A stretch of DNA of 64,000 nucleotides from Aromatoleum toluolicum (GCF_012911005.2 NZ_WTVS01000290.1:1-64000); one strand, 5' to 3'; positions 23,590 to 32,925 are shown, counted from the first letter of the stretch. Notes: a model not told the origin generated them from the letters alone. Program-made: numbers and translations.

Positions 23590-24590
23590 CAGAATCCCAC
23601 TCCCAGGCAGCAGTTTTTCTTGCGGAAAATCATGTAGGCGAAGTCTTCGCCGGCATACGGGTAGCTCTTGCCAGCGCCCCAAATCGCGGTCGTGCGGCCA
23701 TAGGGTTGGCAGCAGCGCCCGTTGATCTTTTCCGTCTGCGGGATCGGGTAGAGCATCTGGTACTTGTATTGGGTCTTGTCCATCACCGGCTCGGGATAGA
23801 TGCCGCACAAGCCGTCAGCGCCAGAGGTGCCCCACATCAGGAATTCGCGGTGCAGCTTGGCCGTCATGCGCTGCACCAGCAGCGAACTGGCTTGTACGTG
23901 TGAGACGTGGGCCTGCACATGGCCGTTGAAGGGGTAGATCGAACCCTGGCAGCCGGCGCACCAGAAAAGCGCGTTACTGCCAAAGCCAGCCGATGACAAC
24001 ACGCAGTCGCCGGCACACGCGGCTTGGGCAATGGGGTTGCCGAACAGGAAAGTTTCCGGGTTCAGCAGCATGGTCAGCTCGTCGTCGTTCCAAGTCGGAT
24101 CGACTTCGGTGATGTAGGCCACGTCAAAGGAACCCGTCTCCAGGCACGGGTTATCCAGGATCACCTCCAGCCAATAAAGGATCGGATCGGCGTACCAATG
24201 AACCTGATAGTTGGACTGCTTGGTGTTGTCCTGCTGCAAACGGATCTCGCCTTCCGGGGCACGGATACCGGGATCGAGCTTGATGCCTCCCAGCGAGACA
24301 AAGCAGTACGGGGTGCGGGTCACATCCACGCGCCGCGCCGGCTCCCAAAAGCCGGTCTTGATGCCGATGCGCAGCGGGTTGGTGCAGGTGCAGAGGAAGC
24401 CGTCCGGGTTGCCGGTGTCCTCCTGGCCCATCGTCATGATCGGCGTGCCGCCCAACGTCAGCGGGAACAGGCAGCTCCAGCAAATATCGGTGATGGGGTT
24501 GGCAAACTTGCCCTGGCACACGCCGGCCATACTTTCGCGCGCGAAAGTCGCCGCGAGCACCATGAAAGCCATTACAAGCCAGCGTTTCAT
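23589..24590 (-). CDS. TraU, F-type conjugal transfer protein
   Basis: A 333-residue exported protein with a signal peptide ending at SMAG. It has the TraU pattern: CWSCLFPLTLGG, FLCTCTN, PYCFVSLGG, WCAGCQGSIYPF and GRCCQPYGRTT, with many paired Cys. TraU is needed for DNA transfer and interacts with TrbC/TraW in the periplasm. It overlaps traW by four bases. F TraU is about 330 residues, so it is full length. Confidence 0.95.
   Translation of the reverse strand: MKRWLVMAFMVLAATFARESMAGVCQGKFANPITDICWSCLFPLTLGGTPIMTMGQEDTGNPDGFLCTCTNPLRIGIKTGFWEPARRVDVTRTPYCFVSLGGIKLDPGIRAPEGEIRLQQDNTKQSNYQVHWYADPILYWLEVILDNPCLETGSFDVAYITEVDPTWNDDELTMLLNPETFLFGNPIAQAACAGDCVLSSAGFGSNALFWCAGCQGSIYPFNGHVQAHVSHVQASSLLVQRMTAKLHREFLMWGTSGADGLCGIYPEPVMDKTQYKYQMLYPIPQTEKINGRCCQPYGRTTAIWGAGKSYPYAGEDFAYMIFRKKNCCLGVGF
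24531..24548. repeat. Dispersed palindrome, site 8
   Basis: ACTTTCGCGCGCGAAAGT in the traU signal-peptide codons (ATFARESMAG), 43-60 nt after the start codon. Confidence 0.92.
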
Positions 24591-25225
24591 TGCAGCTCCT
24601 TCGCGGGAATCTCATCGAGCACAAGCATCTTTCCCTGCTGACGAATCACAGCCGGCACGGCCGTGATGCCGAACCGTTTGGAAAGGGTGCCCTTCTGGTC
24701 GTAGAAAACTTGGGTCTTCCAGGCTTTGGTGAGGTCGAGCCAAGACCCAGCAACGAGAATCGGCTTCACCTTGAGCTGGCCGCCCTTGGCCACCAAGCGC
24801 CCCACTGCTTCGCGCTGTTCGGGGTCGCGGCCGTCGAAGAAAACCAGCGTCTTCGTCAGGCTGGTCATGTCCAGCGGGTTGATCTTCGTTCCAGCCGGCA
24901 CCACGATGCGGCCGTCGTCGGTCGTCACCGGCTTGGTGTAGGTCACGGTGGGGTCGATGAAACGCTGCGCGCGGGCGCGCACGGTGGTGATACCGTCCAC
25001 CGGCTTCATGTTCTTGATGCTGCCCATCGAGCGGCGGATGGCTTCTTCCTGCAACCGCTTCAGCTCGCCGCTACGCTCCTTTTCGCGCAGCTTCTTCATA
25101 ATCATGTCGAGGGCGCTTTCCTCCCCAATCGGGTAGGTCGGCCCGATGCTGCCCAAGCTCGCCGCGTTCGCGGCAGGCAGGATCGAGGCGATCAGCAGGG
25201 CTGCGATCAGCTTAGAAAATCTCAT
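24587..25225 (-). CDS. TraW, F-type pilus assembly protein
   Basis: A 212-residue exported protein with a signal peptide ending PAANA. The mature part begins with a short motif (LGSIGPTYPIGEES) typical of TraW. Later it has QRFIDPTVTYTKPV, LVFFDGRDPEQ and a thioredoxin-like end, GITAVPAVI. It works with TrbC. Its start overlaps the S26 peptidase gene by 14 bases. Confidence 0.93.
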   Translation of the reverse strand: MRFSKLIAALLIASILPAANAASLGSIGPTYPIGEESALDMIMKKLREKERSGELKRLQEEAIRRSMGSIKNMKPVDGITTVRARAQRFIDPTVTYTKPVTTDDGRIVVPAGTKINPLDMTSLTKTLVFFDGRDPEQREAVGRLVAKGGQLKVKPILVAGSWLDLTKAWKTQVFYDQKGTLSKRFGITAVPAVIRQQGKMLVLDEIPAKELQ

Positions 25226-25688
25226 AAGCCCTCCCGATGACTTCGGCCTGCTTCACGTTGCCGGTCAGCGCATACCGCGAGTCCAGGCTGTTCGGGTTGG
25301 GCGTCGAAACGAAATACTCCCCTGCCCCGATAACGCCCTCTTGCGCGGGCTGGAGAGGCACGCCAGCCTTCGAGAAGGGCTTGGCGGTGCCGATGTATTG
25401 GTCATTCACCCAAAACGCGCTGCCGGCCCGTTTAACCGTGTCGCCAGCCACACCGGCCACGCGCTTGATGAAGGTGGTGCCAGCGGGATAGGTCGCACCG
25501 CCATGCCAGCGGTAGGCGATCAGCTCGCCCTTCTTCACTTCCCCGCCCTTGTGGATCACGTAGAGGGTGCCGGGCAGGCTGTTGGTGAGGTTGAAGGTGT
25601 AATCCAGCCAAGGGGTAGTGGCGGCGGCCAGCGCACCCACGGCGAACACACCCGCGCAAACTGTCCAGTAGATGCGCTTCGCCTTCAT
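25212..25688 (-). CDS. S26 family signal peptidase (TrhF/TraF-like)
   Basis: A 158-residue protein with one N-terminal membrane helix. The Ser motif NSLPGTLYVI and the Lys motif TFIKRVAGVAGDTV mark an S26 leader peptidase of the conjugative TrhF/TraF type, thought to process pilin or other exported components. The start at 25688 overlaps the trbI stop (TGATG). This is a common addition to F-type systems outside F itself. Confidence 0.9.
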   Translation of the reverse strand: MKAKRIYWTVCAGVFAVGALAAATTPWLDYTFNLTNSLPGTLYVIHKGGEVKKGELIAYRWHGGATYPAGTTFIKRVAGVAGDTVKRAGSAFWVNDQYIGTAKPFSKAGVPLQPAQEGVIGAGEYFVSTPNPNSLDSRYALTGNVKQAEVIGRAYEIF

Positions 25689-26116
25689 CACTTCATCCTC
25701 GCCCGGACTTGATCCGTGTAGTCGATGGTCACGCCACCCAGCAGCGCCGCCTTGTTGACGATCACGCAGTTGCACTCTTGCCCCAGCGCATCCACGGTCG
25801 CGGACAGCTTCTTGGCAAAGTCGATGGTCAGCTTCTGCGCCACGGCGCGCTGCTCGTCGGTCACGTCGCCACCCTTCCCGATCACGTCGAGGGTGCGCTT
25901 CTGGTCTTCCTCCACCAGCACCTGCAAATCAACGGTGGCCACACGCGCAGGCATGTTGCGGTTGATGACGTAGGCCACTGGCGCGAGCGCCACCAGCGTG
26001 AGCAAGGTGGACAGCACGGCCGGGATCACATAACGCATCCGGTCGGCGGCCGGCACGGCGGCCTCGGCCGGCGCTGGCGTCTCGGGGGTTGGGTTGGTGT
26101 TCGGTTCAGTAGTCAT
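25688..26116 (-). CDS. TrbI, F-type conjugal transfer protein
   Basis: A 142-residue protein with a Pro/Ala-rich cytoplasmic N-terminus, one membrane helix (about 29-51) and a periplasmic domain containing IDFAKKLSATVDALGQECNC, the end of the TrbI domain. F TrbI influences pilus outgrowth and retraction. It overlaps traC by 11 bases. Confidence 0.88.
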   Translation of the reverse strand: MTTEPNTNPTPETPAPAEAAVPAADRMRYVIPAVLSTLLTLVALAPVAYVINRNMPARVATVDLQVLVEEDQKRTLDVIGKGGDVTDEQRAVAQKLTIDFAKKLSATVDALGQECNCVIVNKAALLGGVTIDYTDQVRARMK

Positions 26117-28730
26117 CTTTCCTCCGGCGCGGGGACAGTTGTTCTTGAGGGGCGCGGCGGGCCAGCATGATTTCCAGGGCTTCCATCGTGGAATGGCCCT
26201 GCTCCAGCAGCGCGTTGCATTCGTTGAAGTCCTGCGCGTTGGTCGAAGCCATCAGCAGGGAGAAGGGATCGGGGATGTGGCGCACCACGGAATCGCCGTT
26301 GGGCGAGGAAATGAGCATTTCGCTGAAGCGGCCGCGCTCGGTGCGCAGCGACAGCAGCATCCGCTTCACGGCCGGCGAGAAATTCACCATGCCGTCCTCG
26401 ATCAGCTTTTCCAGGTTCTTGCGGTCTTGGCGCAGCAGAATCTTCCAGTCGGCGTTGTTGTAGGCCGCCTGGGCCGCATCATTTTTATAGGCGTCTTCGA
26501 TACCTTGCGTGCCCACACAAAAAATGCCGTTGTACTTCCGGGCGCGGCGGTAGCCTTCCTCGATGAACTCTGCGGTTTCCTTGTCAGCCCCCAGGAGCTG
26601 CCATGCCTCATCGACCAGACACAGCTTCTTGCGGTCGCGGGTCAGATACATGTCGTGGGCAATGCGCGAGGTCAGCACGAACAGCACCACGCGGCGCAGC
26701 TCGGGAGCGTTCTTCAGTTCCTCCAGCTCCAGCCCCACCATGTCGGCGTCCAAGCTGATGTTGGCGCGGCCGTTGAAGAAGTCCCCATAGACGCCATCCT
26801 TGGTGAACGGCGCGAGCTGCTTGGCCAGCTCGTAGGCCACGCGCTCGGTGCTGCCCGACTCGTTCTTGATGTTGCTCAACAGGTAGTCGCGGATGCGGGT
26901 CGGGTTGGTGTCCTGCCCGTAGTCTTGCCAGACGGCGGTAATCGCCTCCCCGATCAGCGCGTACTGGAATTCCGTCAGCGGCGCATTGGGGGACGCCATG
27001 CGGCCGATCATCGGCTTGAGCATCCGCATTTCCGCCTTGAAATCCAGCTCGTCGTCAGTGCCCACCCAAGTGAATGGATTGATGCACAGCTTCGTGCTCG
27101 GCGTGAACTCCAGGAAGGTGCCTTTCTGGAGCCGGATCAGGTTCTGATAGCTGCGGCCCACGTCGATCACCCACACCCGCGCGCCAATACCTCGATAGGC
27201 CGAAACGACTTCGTTCATGGTCACGGACTTGCCCGAACCGGACACGCCCGCCACGAACACGTTGTAGTTGCCCTGCTGGTTGCTGTAGAAGTCGAGGAAG
27301 GTAGGGGTGCCACGACGGCCAAAGAACATCATCACCGGGTCGCCTGCGCCCTTCCATTCGCCAATCACCGGGGCCATGTCCACCGCGTTCACCGTGGTCT
27401 TGGACGTGATGAGGCGTAGCTTCTGCAAGTCGTCGCGCACCGTCTCGGTGAGCGTCATGGGCAGGCTGGAATACAGGGCCGTCAGTTGCAGCAGTTGCAG
27501 CGGGCAGATCGTGAAGCGTTCGCTGCGCCACACGTTCAGGGCCACTTGGCTTGCCCGGTTGATGACGCGCTTGGGTGCGAACAGCAGCAGCGTGTGGTAC
27601 AGCTCGCACATGCTGCCGCCGTTGTTGAGCTGGTGCAGCACGATGTCCCAATCGTTCGCCTGGGCCTGAAGCTCGGGCTGGAACTCGGCCATCTTGGACT
27701 TGGCGTTTTGCTTGGTGCGTGCGGCCTTGATCTGAGCCTTGCCGTCCACCACGTTGGGGTCAAGCGTGAAGACGCCACCGCACACCAGGAATGGGCACGG
27801 GTATTGAAGGCCGTCATCGAAAAACGAACCGATGATGTTGGCCATCTCCCACAGCTCTTTCTTCTGCGGGTACTGAAGCACGCCGAAGCCACGCACGGCG
27901 ATGCGCTTGTCTTCGTCGCCCTGCTTCTCGGGCGGCAGGCCAAACAGCAGCTCGTTGGCTTTCACGCGCACATGCTGGCCAAAGGCCGTGACTTGGTTTT
28001 TGATGGATTTCCCGTCGTCGTAGCGCAGATCGGGGAACGGCTCCTTGCTGAACATGCTTTCGGGGTTGAGGATCGGCCACAGGAAGCTAATCAGCCCGTC
28101 AGCATCGAGGGGGAAGGACGGCAGGCTTGCCGTGCGCAGCGAAGCGCGCACTGTCTCGCGCAGCTCGTACATTTCCTCCACCAGCTTGGCGTCACGGAAG
28201 GAACCGGCTTTGGTGATGGAGAACAGCAGGCGGATGTTCTTCACCACGTAGTTGTCATTGGGCCAAAGCGGCTTGCCCTTTGCCTTGTAGATGTACTCCA
28301 CGCGGCGCTTGGCCAGCTCCTGAAAGAACGGCGTGGTCTTGCCGTTGTCCACCGCGATATGGCGTTGATCCATGTACGCTTGGAACTGGTCATCCAGCAC
28401 CGGGCTACCGAACAGGCACCACTGAATTCCGTAGTGCGGCGGCACCGGGGTAAAGAGCGTATTGAGGCGGCTCGCCATGTCGTCGTCCGCGCCGGTTTGC
28501 GCGATGACTTCAAAGCAGAAGGCCACCGAGTTGTCGTTGTAGAAAAGGCCCGTGTCGGGGTCGTATTGGTCGTACTTGAGGATGCTGTGCAGCCCATAGA
28601 GGCTCGTCACCTCGTTGGCGGCCGCCACGGGGGCCGGCTGGCTCCCGACATCCGAGGTGTTGCCCAGCACGGTTTCGTCCCAAAACCGGGCGGCAGCACC
28701 CTTTAGCTTGTCCATCATGCTGTCTTGCAT
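26106..28730 (-). CDS. TraC, F-type secretion ATPase (VirB4 family)
   Basis: An 874-residue protein, essentially the length of F TraC (875). Walker A GVSGSGKSVTMNE lies near residue 500 and Walker B LCLVDEAWQLLG near 700, followed by ARKYNGIFCVGTQG. The N-terminal domain begins after a short linker with TSLYGLHSILKYDQYDPDTG. It energises pilus assembly at the inner membrane. GGAG precedes the ATG. Confidence 0.96.
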   Translation of the reverse strand: MQDSMMDKLKGAAARFWDETVLGNTSDVGSQPAPVAAANEVTSLYGLHSILKYDQYDPDTGLFYNDNSVAFCFEVIAQTGADDDMASRLNTLFTPVPPHYGIQWCLFGSPVLDDQFQAYMDQRHIAVDNGKTTPFFQELAKRRVEYIYKAKGKPLWPNDNYVVKNIRLLFSITKAGSFRDAKLVEEMYELRETVRASLRTASLPSFPLDADGLISFLWPILNPESMFSKEPFPDLRYDDGKSIKNQVTAFGQHVRVKANELLFGLPPEKQGDEDKRIAVRGFGVLQYPQKKELWEMANIIGSFFDDGLQYPCPFLVCGGVFTLDPNVVDGKAQIKAARTKQNAKSKMAEFQPELQAQANDWDIVLHQLNNGGSMCELYHTLLLFAPKRVINRASQVALNVWRSERFTICPLQLLQLTALYSSLPMTLTETVRDDLQKLRLITSKTTVNAVDMAPVIGEWKGAGDPVMMFFGRRGTPTFLDFYSNQQGNYNVFVAGVSGSGKSVTMNEVVSAYRGIGARVWVIDVGRSYQNLIRLQKGTFLEFTPSTKLCINPFTWVGTDDELDFKAEMRMLKPMIGRMASPNAPLTEFQYALIGEAITAVWQDYGQDTNPTRIRDYLLSNIKNESGSTERVAYELAKQLAPFTKDGVYGDFFNGRANISLDADMVGLELEELKNAPELRRVVLFVLTSRIAHDMYLTRDRKKLCLVDEAWQLLGADKETAEFIEEGYRRARKYNGIFCVGTQGIEDAYKNDAAQAAYNNADWKILLRQDRKNLEKLIEDGMVNFSPAVKRMLLSLRTERGRFSEMLISSPNGDSVVRHIPDPFSLLMASTNAQDFNECNALLEQGHSTMEALEIMLARRAPQEQLSPRRRKDDY

Positions 28731-28767
28731 TGAATGTTCTCCATGTTGGCCGCCCGGCCAGCGATGC

Positions 28768-29418
28768 TTATTCGCTGTCCGGGATGACGTTGCCGGGGCG
28801 CATGATTCCGTTCAGCAGCTCGGTGGCTTGCTCGTTGCTCATGCGGTCTTGACGGACGCCGATAGACTCCATCCCGTTGTCAGCGGGAGGCGTTGGCTGC
28901 TGCCCCAGCACGCCAGGGCTTTGCCGTTGCTGGCCAGCGCCGGCCGTTTGCGGCTGCGCAGCCTGGGCCGTCACATTCGACGGGGCGCGTACCGGCCGGT
29001 AGTTGTCCTGGATGCGGCGGCGGTTGTGCTCGATCAGCCAGCGGCCGGAATCGACCGGCAGGTACACGTAGGACTGGTCGTGCAGATCGCCATCGGTGTC
29101 TTCCCACGGGGCGAACCAGACGCGAAGCAGGCGCGGTGCGCTGCGGATCGGCGTGCCCGAGTAGATGGGCTTGGTCATCACGTTGCTGCCGGCTTTCGCC
29201 TGCGAAAGTTCCACCGGAGCCTCGCCGCGCGCATTCACGCGCTGGCCCGGCAGGTTCTTCGCCTGGGCATTGGCGTAGATGCCGCTCATCGACTCGCACA
29301 AGATGCCGTCCGGGGCCTTGCACGCGAATTCGGATTTCGCATCAAAGCCAGACATGCTGCTGCAACCGGATAGGGCCACCACGGCCCCGATGCCAAAGGT
29401 CAAGGCCAGTGCCTTCAT
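28768..29418 (-). CDS. TraV, outer-membrane core lipoprotein
   Basis: A 216-residue lipoprotein: signal peptide with lipobox LSGC near residue 18, then FACKAPDGILCESMSGIYAN, the paired-Cys TraV signature, and LRVWFAPWEDTDGDLHDQSY. TraV forms the outer-membrane core with TraK and TraB. The start overlaps the stop codon of the 49-residue lipoprotein gene (ATGA). Confidence 0.93.
   Translation of the reverse strand: MKALALTFGIGAVVALSGCSSMSGFDAKSEFACKAPDGILCESMSGIYANAQAKNLPGQRVNARGEAPVELSQAKAGSNVMTKPIYSGTPIRSAPRLLRVWFAPWEDTDGDLHDQSYVYLPVDSGRWLIEHNRRRIQDNYRPVRAPSNVTAQAAQPQTAGAGQQRQSPGVLGQQPTPPADNGMESIGVRQDRMSNEQATELLNGIMRPGNVIPDSE
29193..29208. repeat. Dispersed palindrome, site 9 (variant centre)
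   Basis: CTTTCGCCTGCGAAAG inside traV, read as ELSQAK; arms perfect, two centre changes. Confidence 0.75.
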
Positions 29419-29564
29419 TTGCTTCCCTCCCATGCGTGCGCGGCACTGCCGCTGAAACCGACACCCTTGCAGCAAGCGCCGCAGTCGCGGCCAGCGAGCG
29501 AACCGCAGCCCGTCAGGGCCAAGGCGAGCGCGCCGGCACCAAACATCAAGGCGGTGCGCTTCAT
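29415..29564 (-). CDS. Small Cys-rich lipoprotein (49 residues)
   Basis: A short frame MKRTALMFGAGALALALTGC with a clear lipobox (LTGC, Cys 20), then RDCGACCKGVGF, three more Cys. GGAGG lies upstream, and it overlaps both dsbC and traV by ATGA, so it is locked into the operon. It lies beside traV, where many F-type systems carry small genes. Its likely place is the inner leaflet of the outer membrane. Function unknown. Confidence 0.8.
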   Translation of the reverse strand: MKRTALMFGAGALALALTGCGSLAGRDCGACCKGVGFSGSAAHAWEGSK

Positions 29565-30310
29565 TGGGTTGCCTCCTGCGCAGCGGCCGGCGCGCCAGGC
29601 TTACCGGCGTTCAGCCACTGGTCGATCTTCTCGGCCGGTGCGGAGCCAGGCAGGACGCGGCCATCGGCGGCAATCAGGGTAGGAGTGCCCACCACGCCCA
29701 GCTTGGAACCCAGCACCAAGTTGTCGTTGACGGGGTTGTTGCAGGCCACCAGCTTGGGCTTCTTGCCGGCCAGCATCAGCTCGCTCCAGGCTTTCGCCTT
29801 GTTCGGCGCGCACCACACGCTGACGGCCTTGGTCTTGGCTTCCGGGTGCAGCGATTCGAGCGGGTACAGGAACGTGTAAATGGTCACGTTGTCCAGGCGG
29901 GCCAGCTCGCCCTCCAACTGCTTGCAGTAGGGGCAATCCGGGTCGCTGAACACGGCCAGGATTCGGCTGCCGTCGCCCTTGACCGTCTTGATCGCTTGGC
30001 CAAGTTGCTGTGCCGGGAACTCGGTTTTCTTGCTATCGAGCTTGCGCTGGGCAGTCAGATCGACTTGCTGCTGCATGTCGAACAGGTGCCCGAAAATGAA
30101 GTAGCGGCCCGACTCGTCGGTGTAGGCGATGTTCTCGCCCATCACTACCTCATACAGCCCGGAAACTTGCGACTTGCGAATTTCCTTGAAGGTCGTCTTC
30201 GGGTACATGGTCTTGAACTTCTCGACCACGGACGCGGGCGCTTCATCTTGGGCAAATGCGGGAACAGCCAGCGCAGCAGCCAGCGCGAGGGTCAACACTC
30301 GTTTAATCAT
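29561..30310 (-). CDS. DsbC-type thiol:disulfide isomerase
   Basis: A 249-residue exported protein: signal peptide ending PAFAQ, dimerisation domain (about 25-85), and a thioredoxin domain with FSDPDCPYCKQLEGEL and a cis-Pro GVVGTPTLI. It would rearrange disulfides in the Cys-rich TraU, TraN and TraH. F has the related TrbB at another place; here it lies between traB and traV. It may be kept reduced by the stand-alone DsbD N-domain encoded at 41125. Confidence 0.93.
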   Translation of the reverse strand: MIKRVLTLALAAALAVPAFAQDEAPASVVEKFKTMYPKTTFKEIRKSQVSGLYEVVMGENIAYTDESGRYFIFGHLFDMQQQVDLTAQRKLDSKKTEFPAQQLGQAIKTVKGDGSRILAVFSDPDCPYCKQLEGELARLDNVTIYTFLYPLESLHPEAKTKAVSVWCAPNKAKAWSELMLAGKKPKLVACNNPVNDNLVLGSKLGVVGTPTLIAADGRVLPGSAPAEKIDQWLNAGKPGAPAAAQEATQ

Positions 30311-31652
30311 CTTCGTATCTCCTGGAGTTGGTGCCGGTGCGCTTCAGGAGGCCCCGGTAATCGTCCTTGGCGAGCGCCTTGCCGGAATAAACAGCGCCCT
30401 TGGTGATGAGGATTTCGACGGTACGGCCGCCATCGGTTTCGATGACGGGGTACAGCTTGTCCGCAGCCTTGAGGTAGTACTGAGCGAGCTGCTGGCCCGC
30501 GCTGCCTACCCCACCACCGATAGCGGCTTGCCCGATCTTGTCCGGGTCGATGGTTTGCGTGATGCCGCCGCCGCCTGTGCTGGTGATGGTTGCGGAGGAC
30601 TGGAAGGCTTTGCCGATACCACTGAGCGCGCCGGCAAACAGGGCATTGGCGAGCAACTGGCCCTGCTTGGTGACGAGACGGCCCCGAACCCCAGCCTTGC
30701 CGTCTTCCCCAATCACTTGGCCCTTGATCGCCATTTCAACGGCCTCGCCGTTGATAACGCAGGCCAGGGTTTCGGTGCGGCCCATCATCCGCTCTGAGGA
30801 CAGATCGCCCCAGGTGGCGGCCACGATGCGGCAATCCTTGATGTCCAGCTTGTGCTTGTTGGCCAGATTGGCGACATCGAGCACATGGAAAGCCACCGGC
30901 AGCGGGTTCGATTGGGCTTGCCCGCCTGTCGGCGCATCCACGCCGTTGAGCATGGCCACGCGCACAAAGGAGCCAGCCGGCAGAAACTCGATGGTCTGCT
31001 TCTTGCCGTCTGCCCCGCCCGAGGTGGTGCCGTACTTCTTGGCCTTCTCGTCGGTTGGGAAGCCCAGCACCTCGGTGATGCCACCAGCGCCGCCAACGGC
31101 TGCGCCCGCTGCGCCCTTGCCCTCGGCATTGTTGAAGGTGATGATTTCCACTTCCCGCCGCGCCGGCACATCCACCTGATTGAGCGGCTGGTTTAGGGTG
31201 GTGGCCCCGCCCTTGCCGTTCGGTGACTGGAGAACACGCTGGCCCGGCCCGGTGCCGTTGCCAATGGGCAAAGGCTTGTCCAGAACCGAAGCATCTGGCT
31301 TCGCAGCCGTTGCGCTGCCAGCCGAACCGGCTGCGGCCTTGTTGGCCTTCAGTTCCTCCAGCGCCTGCGCGAGCTTCTTGTTCTGTTCCTCCTGGGCCTT
31401 GAGCTGGGTCTTAACTTCCCCGATCAAGGCTTCGTTGGACTTCTCCTTGGCCGCTTGCTGCGCACGCCACGCATCCTTGTCATCTACGGTGCCCGGTGCG
31501 GTGATGCTGACGGTCTTGGGCTTTTCGCGGTGCTGTGCTGGGCCACTGTCGAACAGGAACATGCCAGCCCCGGCCAGACCGAGAATGCCGGTCACTGCCC
31601 CGCCGATGAGCATCATCTGGCGTTTCTTTGTTTGTGCGTTCGGCTCACTCAT
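30303..31652 (-). CDS. TraB, VirB10-like scaffold of the transfer channel
   Basis: A 449-residue protein with a short cytoplasmic N-terminus, one membrane helix (about 14-34), a coiled coil (about 65-110, KTQLKAQEEQNKKLAQALEE), a linker, and a VirB10-type beta-barrel domain with FLPAGSFVRVAMLNGVDAPT and RMMGRTETLACVINGEAVEM. It spans both membranes and links TraC/TraD energy to the outer-membrane core. Confidence 0.95.
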   Translation of the reverse strand: MSEPNAQTKKRQMMLIGGAVTGILGLAGAGMFLFDSGPAQHREKPKTVSITAPGTVDDKDAWRAQQAAKEKSNEALIGEVKTQLKAQEEQNKKLAQALEELKANKAAAGSAGSATAAKPDASVLDKPLPIGNGTGPGQRVLQSPNGKGGATTLNQPLNQVDVPARREVEIITFNNAEGKGAAGAAVGGAGGITEVLGFPTDEKAKKYGTTSGGADGKKQTIEFLPAGSFVRVAMLNGVDAPTGGQAQSNPLPVAFHVLDVANLANKHKLDIKDCRIVAATWGDLSSERMMGRTETLACVINGEAVEMAIKGQVIGEDGKAGVRGRLVTKQGQLLANALFAGALSGIGKAFQSSATITSTGGGGITQTIDPDKIGQAAIGGGVGSAGQQLAQYYLKAADKLYPVIETDGGRTVEILITKGAVYSGKALAKDDYRGLLKRTGTNSRRYEDD

Positions 31653-32382
31653 TGTCTTTGCGCTCCCGAACGATGTAGATGTCCGTCCCGTCGCCCTGCA
31701 TCAGCGTGTGGTGCTCTACGGCAATGGCGCGCACGCCACGGCGGTAAAGCTCCTGCTCGACCAGCAGCATTTCGGAGGGGGAAACGTTGGTCAGGCGGTA
31801 TTTCTCGCCCACCACTTCGCCATCCATGTACTTGGCCACCAAGATCAAGCGCCCCTCTTTCCACAAAGGCACTTCCTTGTTCACCTGGATGGTTTCAACG
31901 CTGTCCTTCAGCTCGTCGTCGGCCATCACCAGCATCAAGTCCTTGATGCGGCGCTGGTAGGAGACGGTGCGGCCATCAGCGGCTGCGCGGCTCGAAGGCG
32001 TAGCCTTCTCGCTCGGCGGCCGGATGATGATTTCCTCGCCGGCCACCGGACGCGGAACGAGGATCAGCTTGTAGGTAACGCCCTTCTCGTCGGACACGAA
32101 AACCGTGACCGTGCCCTGGTTGGGCGACTCGCTGGCCAGCGTGAAGTAGTAAGCCCCCAGGGCCTCGTCCTTCTGGCCTGCCAGCACGCCCTTCACGCTG
32201 GGCACCACATTGGCAATGCGGCGCCCGTCGATTGCGAGACGATTGGTTTCGTTGACCGAGATATTGACTTGAACGTGGCCCCGGTCAGCGTTCTCAACGA
32301 CTTGCGTTGCGCCTGCTTCAGTTGCCAGCAGGCTTGTTAGCAGAAGGATCGCGCTTAACGATTTCTTCGATCTTGGAAACAT
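31645..32382 (-). CDS. TraK, outer-membrane core secretin-like protein
   Basis: A 245-residue exported protein (signal peptide to about residue 25). The mature part begins VNISVNETNRLAIDGRRI, the TraK N-domain, and ends VEHHTLMQGDGTDIYIVRE. TraK is the VirB9-like ring protein bound to TraV and TraB. The start at 32382 lies inside the 3' end of traE, giving a 65-base overlap, which is longer than the other overlaps. Confidence 0.93.
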   Translation of the reverse strand: MFPRSKKSLSAILLLTSLLATEAGATQVVENADRGHVQVNISVNETNRLAIDGRRIANVVPSVKGVLAGQKDEALGAYYFTLASESPNQGTVTVFVSDEKGVTYKLILVPRPVAGEEIIIRPPSEKATPSSRAAADGRTVSYQRRIKDLMLVMADDELKDSVETIQVNKEVPLWKEGRLILVAKYMDGEVVGEKYRLTNVSPSEMLLVEQELYRRGVRAIAVEHHTLMQGDGTDIYIVRERKDNE

Positions 32383-32911
32383 AGAGACGCCCCGAGGTAG
32401 TGATGGTGAATTCAACGAGATAGTCCTTCTCGCGTTCGGAAGTGAGCTTGTCGGCAATAAAGGTCTTGAGTTTTCCGCTGACCTTCACGCGCTTGTCCTG
32501 CTCGCTGACTTCCTCTTTGCGAGGAACCCAAATAGTGGTGACTCGCTCCTGTTTGAGCCGCATTGCGGCCGCATCAAGCGCGGTCTTCAACCCGGCGTAG
32601 CCGTCCGGGTCGGCCATCTTGAGAATCACCTTGTTGTTGTAATCAACCGTCTCCGGCGTGACGGTCAACACCGTGCCCAGGACATAACCGGCCATATCCA
32701 GCAGGTAGTCCTTATTGGCGTAGTTCGATCCAATCTCGTAGGGCCGCTTAACTTCAGGCGGCACGATCTTGGTTGTGTCGCGCACGACGACGAAGCCCAG
32801 CAGCAGCACCCCGAAAAACAGAGTGCCCAGCAGGCCCGCGTTCATCGCGCGGTGGAAGCGGACTTGCGATTGCAACTTGTCCCGCTCATTGATTGCTTTA
32901 TCTGGTGCCAT
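32318..32911 (-). CDS. TraE, F-type inner-membrane transfer protein
   Basis: A 197-residue protein with an N-terminal membrane helix (about 25-46) and a VirB5/TraE-type periplasmic domain (YLLDMAGYVLGTVLTVTPET, then a beta-rich C-terminus). The length matches F TraE (188). The ribosome site is weak. It lies between traL and traK in the standard order. Confidence 0.93.
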   Translation of the reverse strand: MAPDKAINERDKLQSQVRFHRAMNAGLLGTLFFGVLLLGFVVVRDTTKIVPPEVKRPYEIGSNYANKDYLLDMAGYVLGTVLTVTPETVDYNNKVILKMADPDGYAGLKTALDAAAMRLKQERVTTIWVPRKEEVSEQDKRVKVSGKLKTFIADKLTSEREKDYLVEFTITTSGRLYVSKIEEIVKRDPSANKPAGN

Positions 32912-32925
32912 AGCGCGTGTAGCCC

